Part shown: positions 1 to 11,280 of the stretch, piece after piece
Position numbering within the stretch: the first letter of the stretch is position 1
Layout of the letters: every line of letters starts with the position of its first letter
Assembly (NCBI GenBank): GCA_013397455.1
Contig: VYZB01000281.1
Coordinates: 248,001-312,000 of the forward strand
DNA from: Crotophaga sulcirostris
Taxonomy: Eukaryota > Chordata > Aves > Cuculiformes > Crotophagidae
Reading direction: 5' to 3'
DNA: 64,000 nucleotides
Notes under the pieces: generated by a model
What the model saw: the letters and a program-made list of their open reading frames with translations, nothing else
Database searches by the model: none
What the model was told of the DNA's origin: nothing
Translations under genes and position numbers: made by a program

Positions 1-1120
1 CTCCAAGAGGTGGGATGACCCAAGGCAATTGCCATGGTGTGTAGCTTACTTGACACTCTTTAAGACAGGAGTTCTTCTGGTGCTGTCTTTGAGGAAGCAT
101 ATGTGCTCTGCCATGCCCCACATCACACAGTGCGTAATAGTTGGCATCCTGCTCCCAAAAGAGGCATCTTTCCTGCCATGTCTGAGTGACCTCAGAACGG
201 GTTCCTAATTGGATCCATGCTCGCGCTCCCTCAAGGCACTCTGACACTCTTCAAACCCATTCACTCGCCTCGTGGATCATTAAAACTCTTTGCTACTGAC
301 AGTGCTACTCCCAGAAGGTTTCTTTGATGTCTGTTTGGATATAATTCCTAAATTATTTTATAAATAAGCATCTGGAAGGAATTAAAAATAAATCTCATAA
401 GAATAAATCCCTTTTGCAGGCACAAAACTGCTTTTGAGCAAAATTTTACAGTTCTCTCCCCCACAAAACCAGAGGTGGAAAAAAAACCCTTCCTCAGTCT
501 CTGTTTTCTATTTAGTGCTTAGCTATGAACTCAGAAGTCTCAGGTTCATGCTCTGTGCAGACATGTTGAGAAGGCTTGTTCGCTGTGTGCCGCGGCTTGA
601 TTGCTCCAAGCAACACATACGAGCGCTTCTCCCCATCTGATCCAGAGTGCACAACCCAGGGTGCTTGTGTGGGCTGGAGATGTGCTCCTGTGTCCTTCCT
701 GTTGGCAGAGGCCAGCAGTCAGCTCCAGGTCTGGAGCAAACATCCACCTTCCTACCGTTCGGTGACCAAACCCATGCAGTACCAGCCACTCGGTGCGAGA
801 CTTGTGCTGTTGTCTCTCCCCACATTGCCTGTTAAAGGGGTTGTGTCTCTGGTGTCTGCAGCACAGGGCTGAAGCCTCTCTCATGCTCTGCAGCTCCATG
901 TGCTCTGCAGCTGGTTGGCAGATGATGAGCAGCATCTGTTATGCAGGCTCACGAAAGAAAGTGGTTGGTAGGGTCAAGCTACTTCAAGGGACATATGGCT
1001 TGAAAGGAGCCCTGAGAAGGGGACATTCCTTGGCCAAGTGCTGTGGTTTCATACTAACCAACAGGACGTACAGGTTCCTCAGCCCATGGCAGGTCTGAGC
1101 ACTATCTTCTGCACTGGAAA
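1..1120. other. unassigned non-coding DNA
   Basis: No recognisable gene or repeat. Several overlapping open frames lie on both strands at about 523-935 (up to 129 codons), but they overlap each other in different frames, show no domain or signal, and look like chance frames in a moderately GC-rich stretch. It ends where the first CR1 begins. Confidence 0.5.
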
Positions 1121-1358
1121 AGTTTTCAGGGAAAGTTTAGGCTTGATGTTAGGAAAAAGTTCTTCACTGGAAGGGTGATTGGCCATTGGAATGCGCTGCC
1201 CAGGGAGGTGGTGGAGTCGCCAACCCTGGAGGTTGGATGAGGCACTCAGTGCCATGGTTTAGATGATGGGTTGGTGTTAGTGTTGGGTTCTAGGTTGGAC
1301 TCGATGATCTCACAGGTCCTTTCCAACCTTGTAATACTGTGATGCTGTGATACTGTGA
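1121..1358 (+). mobile_element. CR1 LINE 3' end, young subfamily A, 5'-truncated
   Basis: The sequence reads into the last codons of CR1 ORF2 (the reverse-transcriptase protein), the stop, a short 3' UTR and the CR1 tail. The ORF2 end is recognisable by words such as [20 protein letters not shown]. The UTR has the CR1 core 'ggttggactcgatgatct', followed by ATACTGTGA-type units at about 1333-1358. Compared with the copy at 24805 it lacks about 14 bp just after 'accctgga', so the last ORF2 codons are frameshifted. It is a dead 5'-truncated copy, as is usual for CR1. It carries the subfamily A wording 'atgatgggttgg' and 'accttgtaa'. Confidence 0.93.
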
Positions 1359-3659
1359 AAAGAATCTACTTCAGAGGTCTGTACAGTCTCTGTGGAGTCC
1401 CTGTGATAACATGCCTGAGACAAACATCCCTTCTGAAGGCATCAGTCTTCATAGCACCTTGAGATCCACAGATCTGCCTGGCAAAGGAAAGGGAAAGTGG
1501 AGATAGATGGGAACACAGCTTTCTACATGTTTGGTGGTCTCTGCCTCACCTCTAAATGTGTCAAACGCAGACTTGCAGGCAAAAGAAGGAAGGGCTTTCC
1601 ATTGCCCAAAGCAGTAAGCCTGCACCCCAGCTCCACGCATCTCCTCTTCAATGTCTGCTCCCTTGGGAAACAGTGACCATCAGTGCTGCCTCTCTGCCTG
1701 CATGGTGCAAGGATGCTGAACTGCTCCAAAGACATCTATCCTGTTTACTTGCACTCTGCGTCTCACGTGTCCAGGCACATCATCTTCCTTTTGTTGTCCT
1801 TCCTTTGTTGCTTTAATCTGGAAAGAAGGAGATCAAGCATTATCCATTTACCAGCTTTTCTACAGAGTGTAAGCATTCCTTGGGTTTTCCATGGGGACCC
1901 TTTATTCTAGAACACTGTAGCTCTTTCAGGCCGCTTCCACAAATCCTCTTGAAAGAGTGTCTGAGTTAATAGTGTTGCCAATATCAGGCTTTCAGGAATA
2001 ATGAACAAGCCCTCCAAAGTCATGAGATTAGCTTTAAACTAGAGACTGGTTTATATTTTTTCATGAAAACAAGCATTAAAATTTGGCATTAGTTTTATTT
2101 ACTTCTTGTTTCTAAATCTTAGGCATATGCTTAAGTCACACTTTCGAGCTTTTCCCCTGTAACTGTTAAAAACAGAAGCTGACACTCTCAGGAACTATTC
2201 CCAAGACTCAGGGAACTGGGACTCGTGAAACTGGAATTCAAGGATAACCATGATAAAATTGCAAGACCTGGGCCCAGTGAGTTAAATATGGTAAACACTG
2301 ACTGGTAGGAATATCATGATTTTGACTTCAGTTTGCATTTAAACCTCTGTGATCTGTGGGCTCAATCCACCTCTGAATATGACCAAGCCTATTTAACAGT
2401 CCTAATCCTGTTTATTGAGTCGTATTCTGGCCATATGCTCTTTCACAAGCTTTATTTCTTTCTCCAAAGCCCACAGGCAAGTGTCTGTCTTCCTCTGCTC
2501 TAAGCAACAATATTTTGAATAGTTGTCAGATCCAGATTACGGGGCAGCTCAGTTTAGGTGGAGACAGTTAGACCCCTTCTAACTGAAGGTGCCTACGTGC
2601 AAGGTGGGTCTCTAAACTCCTTTTGTTGTTGTTGGAGATGAGGGTTCATTGTCAATGGCCCACACATGGATAACTGAAGTTCTCTGAGTAGCCACATCAC
2701 ACCCAACAGGTATAAGCTACTCCAGAAGGAAACATTCTTCCATTAAGTCTCTACTTGCCCATGTTTTCTGGTACTGTGTGGTGCCTCAGCTGCACTTAGG
2801 TGCCTCAGCAAGTGTTTGCCACCAACATGCGGGCTGAAAGTAGAGCCCCAGGTCAAAAGGTGACTGAACTGGTAAACTGATTAAAGTCTGGAGAACTGCT
2901 CAGCTGACAAGGTGTAGGCTTGGGTTTTGCTTACACGTCTATAACCTGAATCAGATGTTGCCATTACACATGGTCAGTGCACATTTTCAAGATGAGTAGA
3001 GCTGAGTTAGCAAAGCTGGTTTTTGTCTGAACCTCTCTCAGCAGTGGTTCTCGTAGTGGGATCATGTGGAGAGGAGTGCCATGCCAAGAGCCCTTACTTA
3101 AAAAGTCCTGTCCCCTCTTCCGAGAGCAAGCCCCCCCAGATTACAGCATTAACTCTTCCAGTTGTAAAATGCTAAAATGCCTACGTTGTTGTTTACCTAC
3201 CCAGCTAGATCTGTGTCAGTAATGCTTGTAAATCTTTCTTATATCTGGTTATACTTCTTCTGTCTCACCTTTACAATTACATTTCTGGTGACCTGAATTT
3301 TGGGGAAGAACCACTCAGCCAACTCTTGACAATTATTTTTTGCAACAATTTTTGACCATTATATGGAATAAATTTTTGTAAGAAACCTAAAGTTAAAACC
3401 ACCCGGCTGCTCAGGATCAGAGATGACAAGCAAACACAGAGGAACACAGTTACTGTGTTGGCACAGATACTCAGCAAAACTCTTTACGCGTGCATCCCAT
3501 TGCTATGGGGGCACAACTATGCTTTGCTAAAACAGACCTGTTATTGCTGTAACTGTGGAGTTGCCAACAAGTTCTGCAGTAGCAGCGTACATGTCTGGCT
3601 CTCCAAATCTAACCTCAGCCTTCCCCCTGATATCAGAAGCAGCCACATCATATAACCCC
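1359..3659. other. unassigned non-coding DNA
   Basis: AT-leaning DNA with no gene or repeat I recognise. Open frames at 1449-1910 and 3277-3655 are short, overlap on opposite strands and have no domain features. Confidence 0.5.
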
Positions 3660-5500
3660 TTTCAGAGACTGGGCTAACTCCATCTTGAAGGCAGTTGTGT
3701 TCTTGAACTCAGTGCTCCACCTGGAAAGGTGTTCATGCCTCTGAGGAGAAACCTCATTTCCAGCTTTGTGGTTAATTTATTCCCATTTGTTCTTATGCCA
3801 GTGTTCTCCTTTAAATTCAGTAGATCTTTTTGCCTCCATCCCGTGTTTACTTCAAGTGAATCTTTAGAGAGCTTTTGTACTGCTAGTTGGGCTGAATAAG
3901 GTTCCATTTTTGATCCTGCCTCATAAAAACTGTATCCAGTCCCTTCTGCTTCCCAGTAGCCTTTCTCTACATCTCCAAGTATTTGATTTGATTTTCTTGA
4001 ACGTGACTTGCCAGAAGTCTACGCTTTTTCCCAGATGATATTAATACCTCTCCCTTTTTATACCTCATCCTATTTTTATTTCTCTTATTCATAGTCTTCT
4101 TATGTTGGTGACCTATTCCAGTTGACTAGCTCACCCATGTTTTTCTCATAATATAAGATTTTCAACTGATTTGGAAAAATCTGCAGATGTCTGCAAAGAT
4201 TCTTCCTTCCTCTGAGCGTAGGGCTTTGAATTCTGTATAATCACATTTCTGTCTCTCTTGCTTCTGTTCTCATTGTGATTTTAATCTTCCTGAACGATAC
4301 TCATCTCTTATTGGTCAACAGTCCCCTCTGACATTTTGACATTGGGATATTTCATCAACAGTTTCCTTTGCTTTTTTGGGGTTATTAATGAAATATTCAG
4401 TAAGAATGGTTCAAAGGCTCCTCTATGAGGAACTCTTCTAATGACCTTCCTCCCGCAGATGTTGCACCTTACAGGACTGCCCTCTTACATCTCCTCTTCA
4501 ACAGCTTTCTCCCAGCTTTACTAGTCTCTGCCTAATCCCCATCTTTCCTGGTTCAGATAATGAATTCTCCTGTGACAACATACCACATAGAAGACCTATT
4601 GCAGAACCCTCCGCAAAAGAAGTACTTGCATCAGAGAAATACATCAAGTTCATCTTGTAAGGCTTTTAAAAATTTTAATGTTTTTTAATCTATTTTCCAT
4701 ATATGTCCCTGTTTTTAATGATTCTTTCCATACAGTTTATTCTCCTGCCTCATACACTATTGCTGTGAAGCAAGGAGATTGCAGTTGCCTTTATTACTTT
4801 GCTTTTACTCCCAGCTTGACTAATTTTCAAGGCTCCTTTGCTCTGCCCCTACAGTTTCATATGCTGGCTCTTCCTGCCTTTAGATATAAAGAACGCACCA
4901 TAGATTTTGAGTACCTACTTCGTTTTTAAAGCTTTTTTCAAGATTATGTGTGATCATTTCTGTTTTCACACTCCTATGTTACCTTTTTCCCTCCTATATT
5001 CAACGTTATCATTTTTTAAAGCTACAGCAAAGTATTAATTTTGTTATGTGTCCATTTTACCTTTAATATACCTTGAACAAAAGTGCACTTCTTTCAGTCG
5101 TTTTTTTCACTTGATGAACTTACCTAATTTGTTTTAACAACCTCTGCAAGGTCTAAATCAACTTTATTTCTTGTAATTCTTCCTTTATTCTTTCCATCTG
5201 TAATACCTGTTTTCTGTGCTCCAGTAGGTTTTCTTGCACTTTTTATGTAAAGAAATTTCAGGTTTCATTGATGTTCAGGTCCCTGAGTTAACATCATTAG
5301 TTCACTTTGAAATTAATTTGCCCTTTTGAAATTGCAGATTTTCTGTTACCTTTATTTTTATTTACTTTTATATGTAGTTCATATTCAAAGACCACTTTGC
5401 TTTTACTCTTTCCAAGGATGTATTTATGGACTATGATTTTTGTGATTATTTAGCCAGAAAAAAGCTAAAGTTAGCCTTGCCTTTGGTTGATTTAGTCATT
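3660..5500 (-). mobile_element. ancient CR1-type LINE relic, antisense, about 1.8 kb
   Basis: Read on the minus strand, this is a decayed CR1/L3-like LINE. The clearest piece is an open frame at 3674-3907 (minus) holding the words LLNLKENTGIRTNGNKL. These match the ORF2 C-terminal region of amniote CR1 elements, where a TRTNGYKL-like string precedes the terminal WNSLP segment. Further along, 4382-4460 corresponds to the reverse-transcriptase stretch whose antisense reads 'attaatgaaa..att' followed by a GGAACTC-like and ACCTTCCTCC string. About 4690-4960 and 5285-5480 match, more weakly, the N-terminal reverse-transcriptase side and the linker towards the endonuclease. The order of matches is collinear with one element whose 3' end lies near 3660. 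Stops and indels are everywhere, so it is not functional. The family match is from memory of amniote CR1 consensus wording and is weaker beyond 5000. Confidence 0.72.
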
Positions 5501-6435
5501 GTGTCATTAAAAGAGACCCTGCAGGCTCTCTGCTGGGAATACCCAGATGCCACTCTTACTGATAGCATTTGTTCTTCCATCTATATGTAAAAAAGGAATA
5601 TTTCATGTAACACTACCTGTCCTGGTAGTATTTATCTCTCTAATAGTTTCCAAAAATCTCTGTCTGTAACTATACTGTTACCAGACAATTGGAAACTGAT
5701 TGATGTTACCAGTGGGAAATATTTTTTGTGTTCTGGTGAAAATGCAGATAGATATTTAGGCCATTTGATGGATGTCGAGGCCTTTCAAGATGAATAATGG
5801 GCAAAAAGCAGTATTACTTATGTGGCCTGTATTGTCAAGATAGAGGCTGGTGGGGATAAAGTCAGAAGGTCTGTGCTTGGGGGTGAGTGGATGCTAAATT
5901 AAAAGGACTCACAGTGGGGTAGGTTAGGCTGATAAGCACCTACAGATGGTGTCCCTTAGAGCTTTGATATATAAAACCTCTGCTTCTTCTGCTCTTTAGC
6001 ATTATAGGTGCTTGGGACTGCTCTGATGAGGTTTTCCTGAGACAGACCTGCAGTACTGAGTCATGCTGCATATAAAACATTTTGTTATTCAATTTGTTTA
6101 AGATACGAAAGGTTTGAAGCAGACTGGGACATAGGGAACCAAAGCAAAAGTTTATGTCAACTCACACTACTGAGTGTGTGCCTGCCTTTGCTCTGAGTAC
6201 ATGGCTAAAGTCTCGCTGAAATCATGTAATAGAAAGTCACATAATTAGGATATTAATCACCCAAACTGAAAAACTTTCTCAAGAAACTGCCACAGACCTC
6301 CTGATTCCTGATGGATCAGTTTGCTTCCAATGGGAGTTAGGCAGCCCGATCACCATCATGCCTTGAGAAATTTCCCCCTTAGGGCTTTGCTGGCTAAAAC
6401 CACAGTGGTCTGTGTGTTGTGTCACTGTCAGCAGA
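5501..6435. other. unassigned non-coding DNA
   Basis: No gene seen. The LINE relic may extend a little into the first 200 bases, but I cannot support that. A TATA-like string (TATATAAAA, 5968-5976) is followed by a pyrimidine-rich stretch, but there is no supporting LTR end, primer-binding site or open frame. Confidence 0.45.
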
Positions 6436-6701
6436 GATCACAGGATCACAGTATCACAGTATCACAAGGTTGGAAAGGACCTGTGAGATCATCGAGTCCA
6501 ACCTATAACCCATCACCAACACCAACCCATCATCTAAACCATGGCACTGAGTGCCTCATCCAATCTCCTCTTGAACACCTCCAGGGCTGGTGACTCCACC
6601 ACCTCCCTGGGCAGTGCATTCCAATGGCTAATTACCCTTCCAGTGAAGAACTTTTTCCTAATATCAAGCCTAAACTTTCCCTGACGAAGCTTGAGTCCAT
6701 G
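6436..6701 (-). mobile_element. CR1 LINE 3' end, young subfamily A, 5'-truncated
   Basis: Antisense CR1. The tail units (GATCACAG, TATCACAG) at 6436-6465 lead into 'aaggttggaaaggacc', the 3' UTR and, in reverse complement, the end of ORF2. It breaks off at the codons around 'ttgagtccatg', so only the last 60-65 codons of ORF2 are present. By eye it is about 90% identical to the copy at 24184 over some 195 bp. A 10-bp direct duplication (6705-6714 and 6715-6724) lies right next to the truncated 5' edge. Confidence 0.95.
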
Positions 6702-9700
6702 AATGATGTTCCAAGATGTTCCAAGACTTGGTTTCCCAATTGCCTGGGCGTGGGCTGAAGCCGCTGGGCTCAGCCCTGTGTCTCCCAGCCTGTCCCTACA
6801 TCAGTGCCATCTCCTCCCCGAGGTCCTGCTGTCTCCCTGCTCCTCCCTTAGGTGGCCCAGCAGCTCCTGGGTGGAGACAGCAGTACAAAACAAAACAAAA
6901 AAACAACTCCTGTGTGATGACACCTGCATCAGCGACCACATGGGCACAGACAGGCCACGTCCCCTGTCTCAGATGGGGCTTTGCTTCAGCCTCTCTCACT
7001 GCCATCATTCCTCCCAGTGTCTGCTGAGGCCCAGCTTCTCCCTCTCCCTAGTTTTCAGTCTGTCCTAGACATTTTTAGAAGCTTGTGGGCTAATAAACCC
7101 TCCAGATCTGCTACTTCCATTTCATGGGTGTGATGGAGTCATTTATTTTCCACTGAAATATGTTTACTGCATAACACAGGAGAAGGGCTGCACAGCCCAG
7201 AGCCCTCAGCCACAAACAGTGTCAGATCTTTCACTCTAAAATGGGTTCTTTTGTGACATTAAAATCTACACATGTATAAAAAAGAATAAATGAATCCTAG
7301 TGTAATGAGTGAGTGAAGCACAAAATCAGCAGAAAGACAATACAGGCTTTTGATTTGCATCAATGGGAAACACAGAAAGAGCTGTATGCAGTAGGAAGAT
7401 CATAACTCATGCTGGAGTAAATAACACAGATATTGTTCTGACCTTGTGTGGAGTTTTGCTGCTTCAGTAAAAAATCTTATTGCTGCTGACCATTTGTTTC
7501 AAAAGGGAATATGATGTGTAGAAGGACATTTTTAGAAGGAGGAGAGGATAAATTGATAAAAGTTTTCTGTATTCTTAATGTCGCTGGCAGCGTTATATTT
7601 AAAGACCTAAAATAGAATTCTTGTTACCACCACTCTGCAACAGATGTGAGAGTTGTTTTTTTCCAGAGTATTTGGTCATGGGCATGGATCCTCTTGTATT
7701 GGGTGCTGTATGGAAAATGAGCGTGTGCCCATCCTCGGAGGGTCAGAGCACGTGCCAGGACCCAGAGAAGGACAGAGACACTCAGGGAAGCACAGAAAAC
7801 GGACAGTTCTGCTCATCTGAATAGCAGCAGTCATGAAACCATCAAAACCTTCAATACATCAAAGAAAATTGACTCCCTTTTTGATGTTTTCTCCTGAAGA
7901 AATGTACTGGTTTGGGACAGGGTGGTCTCATGACAATCTTGAGCCTGACAGAGAAATTTGGGATGGCCCAAAGATCTCACAAGTGCACTCAGGTACTCAA
8001 ACTCCTTCATCACTCTACCATGGAGGATCACTAACCACCCTGCCTGGCACCCACCCTGCTTTGGGAAGTGGGGATGTCACCAAGGGCCACAGCCTCTTGC
8101 AGGTGATCAGCCCTTTCACCAGGCAGTCCCTTGAGACAGAGCATGCTGGTACATTGGCATGAGCTGGAAAATGGCTAAATTTGTCCTGCATCTGCTCTCC
8201 CCCTCATCTGCCTCTTGCCCCCATCCATGGATGTGGTCTGTAGTAGCACGACTGCTGTCCCCTCAGTCTTCCCCACTGTCTGAGTTTAAACATTCAAACT
8301 TCTTCATGGTAGAAGAATGGGCTATTTTGACCATCACAACCATTTGAGAACAGTGGGATTGACCCCATATCACCCTGTTTCAGTATCTGCTCTGTACAAC
8401 AGGGGAAGTAGCTGGCCAGCAGGATATTTCCCCCCTGAAACTGCTTTTATGAACCCCCCGGTTGTGTGGGATTGTCACTTTCTACATGCACGTGTGCTTC
8501 AGTGAGATTCAAGTGTTCATCATATTGGAGGAGATGCAAAGGAACTTCTTGAGGAAAGACAGCTCAGCCCACCAGCTCCCAGGACCAGAGTTGCACACTT
8601 CCTGGCAACCCCAAAGATTAAAATGCTCAGTGGAGCCCGAGAGATAGCAACTCAAGGGCTGCTTCTCCAGGTACATTATCCCCATCCTTTCTACTCTTTT
8701 GGGACAACCCACTCTACTTGGAAATAATTTGGGAAGGTGGTAGGACATGTTCAGCAGCTTTCCTCTTTTATCATTCAGTTATCCAACAGCAGTCTGGGAA
8801 GCTCTTGATATGTTGGAGAATGAATGAGGCCACTGAAAGCTGTCATCATCTGCCCTCCGTGGTTTAGGACACAGCCAAAGTGATGTTCATGATAAGATCA
8901 CAGCATTGTTTGCTGGGACTGAGCTCCCCATGGGACATGAGGTAGCACAAAGAACAAAAACCTAACAATGACATTGGCAGGGCAAGAGGGAGATCCAGTC
9001 CTCCTCCTGTCCTGCCTCTAATTACAGTTGTTGTTCAAAAAAAGAGGGATTCTTCTATGAAGCACCAGAAAATGGAAGGAGATGAAGTGATTAAACCTTT
9101 GGTCTAAACTAACAGAGCTATTCCTGTGTTACTTCATGATGGTGCCAGAAAACAAGACCAACATCTCATTCTCCTTCTGAATAACTGAGAAGTAACATAT
9201 CCTGGGCATTATTGACCTAGGCTCATTTCCACTAAATTATTTAGGTCCCTGGAAAATTTAGAGAGGAGCAGAAAATAGGGAGAAAATTATTTGATGAGTG
9301 GAATTTGTGGATTAAAACAGAAGGCTTTTAGTTTAGAAGGAAATCGGATGCCTCAAGCTCTTACTCTCTTCTCAATTGCCTCCCTTGGGCTACATTGCCT
9401 AGGAGGCATCAAACTTTATCCTATCACTGCACCACAACATACACTCGAAGTACTTCTTGGAAGCTCAGGCAGTAGAGAAGACTAAGGACCATTTGGCAAT
9501 AAAATTGAAACAATCCAGATATATCTAGTCATCATTTCCAAACTGAAATCATCAGGATTTTTATCAGAATATTTTGTTTTTCAAGCACTGGGTTTTTAAG
9601 GAAAAATGCACAATTTTTAAGTGGGTTCTTTCTGTGAAATCTTCCGAAAACCTGGACTTTCTTTGAAAAATAAGTTTGATAAAAAAGGGTGACATCTCAT

Positions 9701-11019
9701 CATAAACCCTTATTCCTGAGCACTTCCTAAGCAAGCCAGTACTACTGACTTGGTCCACCAGAGAAAAATTCTACCGTTTCATCAGCATTTCTGAAAGGAC
9801 AGTTATTATTAGATTAGGAACTTTTCCAGTTCAGTTATACTGGTGTCCAAGGGGGGAATACACCTTAGGATGGATTTGTGGTTTGAGCACCTACCCATAA
9901 AAGCAGATATCTCATTCACAAAAAGACTGTCCCCATGGCCCTGAAAAGGGGTTTTTGAAGTGCCCAGTGTCATAAAATGCCCAGGCACCTTAAGCTTGGA
10001 GATTCTCCACATTTCTGTCCTGTTGCTTAGGGAAGCACCCAAGGGAAGGTGCTGCATGGGGCACAAGCAAGTCCACTCTGCTGGCAGGCAGGGCTGTCCA
10101 GAGGAGCTGGCAGATGGCAGGAGGTGACAGGAGGGACTGAAACGTGGCCGGGGCAGTTGTGTTTCTTATGCAACAAGTCAAATCCCCCTGCAGCCACCAG
10201 CTGTCGGGGCCCAGGGAGCTGTGGATGGGGTCACTGCCCATATTTACTATTTTTAGCTATTTTTTTGCAGCACGGGGCAGGGCACCTCCAGAATTCCCAG
10301 GTACCAGAAGTGAAAGGACAGGGGAAGACCAAGGGAACAGAAGTCAAAGGGATGAGGTGGAGTATTAAAAAATAAGGGTGCAAGGGATGAGGTGGGGAAA
10401 TAACAGATGCCAAGTGGAAAGTGGCAACAAAATGACACTGCTGAAGCTCAGGAAGTCTCCGGGCCTTGCACAGTGCCTGCTTTTTAACCTAAACCCCTGC
10501 TCCTGGTGCAGCCTCGCACAGCGAGGTAAGCTCCTTAGATGTAAGCTCTTTGGTGGACCCAGTGCCTCCTGAGGGAGCCTGGCCCCAGGCACCATGGTGG
10601 GATGGGACGCCAGAGGCATGGCTGTGCTGGACCTGCACATGGCCACCAGCAGTTTTGGGGTTTATTTTGTGAAAGCATCGGTTTGTTGGTGTAAATATGT
10701 TGTGTTCCACACGGACTTGCAGGCAGCTGGAAGTGTGGGAGGTGCTGCCCGCCTGGGAGAAGCGTGTGCCTTGTGCTGGCAGGGCTCAAAGCCCAGCGCT
10801 GAGCCTCCATCACCCCAGCACATCTGCATCATTTGCTGTTTCAGACAACCCAAGTCAAAGTCCTTTGTGCCAATGTGAAGAGTATACTTAGTGAATCCCA
10901 TCAAGACAAGCAGCGACACTGTGTCCCAAACAAAAGAACAACAACAAAAAGCGTATTATAATTCTTAATATTATTTTTTTGCTATTTTTTTTTTTCCTTG
11001 GGATATTTCCCCATCACCT
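6702..11019. other. unassigned non-coding DNA
   Basis: No gene is supported. Open frames at 6703-7068, 7833-8162, 8509-8748 and 10049-10919 are short and overlap on both strands without domains. Small features: a MEF2-like motif at 10247-10256, and a 14-bp direct repeat AAGGGATGAGGTGG at 10347-10360 and 10382-10395. The stretch at 10000-10850 is more GC-rich than its surroundings. Confidence 0.45.
10247..10256. promoter_or_regulatory. MEF2-like A/T-rich site
   Basis: CTATTTTTAG fits the MEF2 consensus YTA(A/T)4TAR exactly. A motif this short occurs often by chance, and no neighbouring promoter or gene is visible. Confidence 0.15.
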
Positions 11020-11280
11020 CCAGTTGAACTCGCCCTCCGTTAACAAGCTGGGAGATCTGGCTAATCAGCAATGTTTGCAAAGCTTTCTTAGCTCTGAACA
11101 AATGCCATTTCTGTGCTCTGTTTGTTAGCATGGAGGAGCGATTATTGCCGAGATCCGAGATGCGATTGCCCATTTTGCAGAGGAGGGGGGTGGGGAGTTG
11201 GGGCGATAATGCAATAATGAAATCCATTGTCACACATAAATCCGTAGGAGCATTTAGATGTTTTTTCCCCTTTTTCTGAC
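11020..11280. other. CpG-retaining non-repeat segment, candidate conserved non-coding element
   Basis: About eight CpG dinucleotides survive between 11030 and 11250 in a setting where CpG is otherwise scarce, yet the segment is not GC-rich enough for a CpG island. It contains TAAT and ATTA-type words (a CGATAATGCAATAATG stretch near 11205) and no repeat wording. An uninterrupted minus-strand frame of 100 codons (10982-11284) crosses it, but its product resembles nothing I know and lacks domain features. A developmental enhancer is my preferred reading; an exon of an unknown gene is less likely. Confidence 0.3.

Noticed and set aside
5968..5976. TATA-like box that might mark an LTR or promoter
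   Set aside because: No LTR ends, primer-binding site, polyadenylation arrangement or downstream gene was found.
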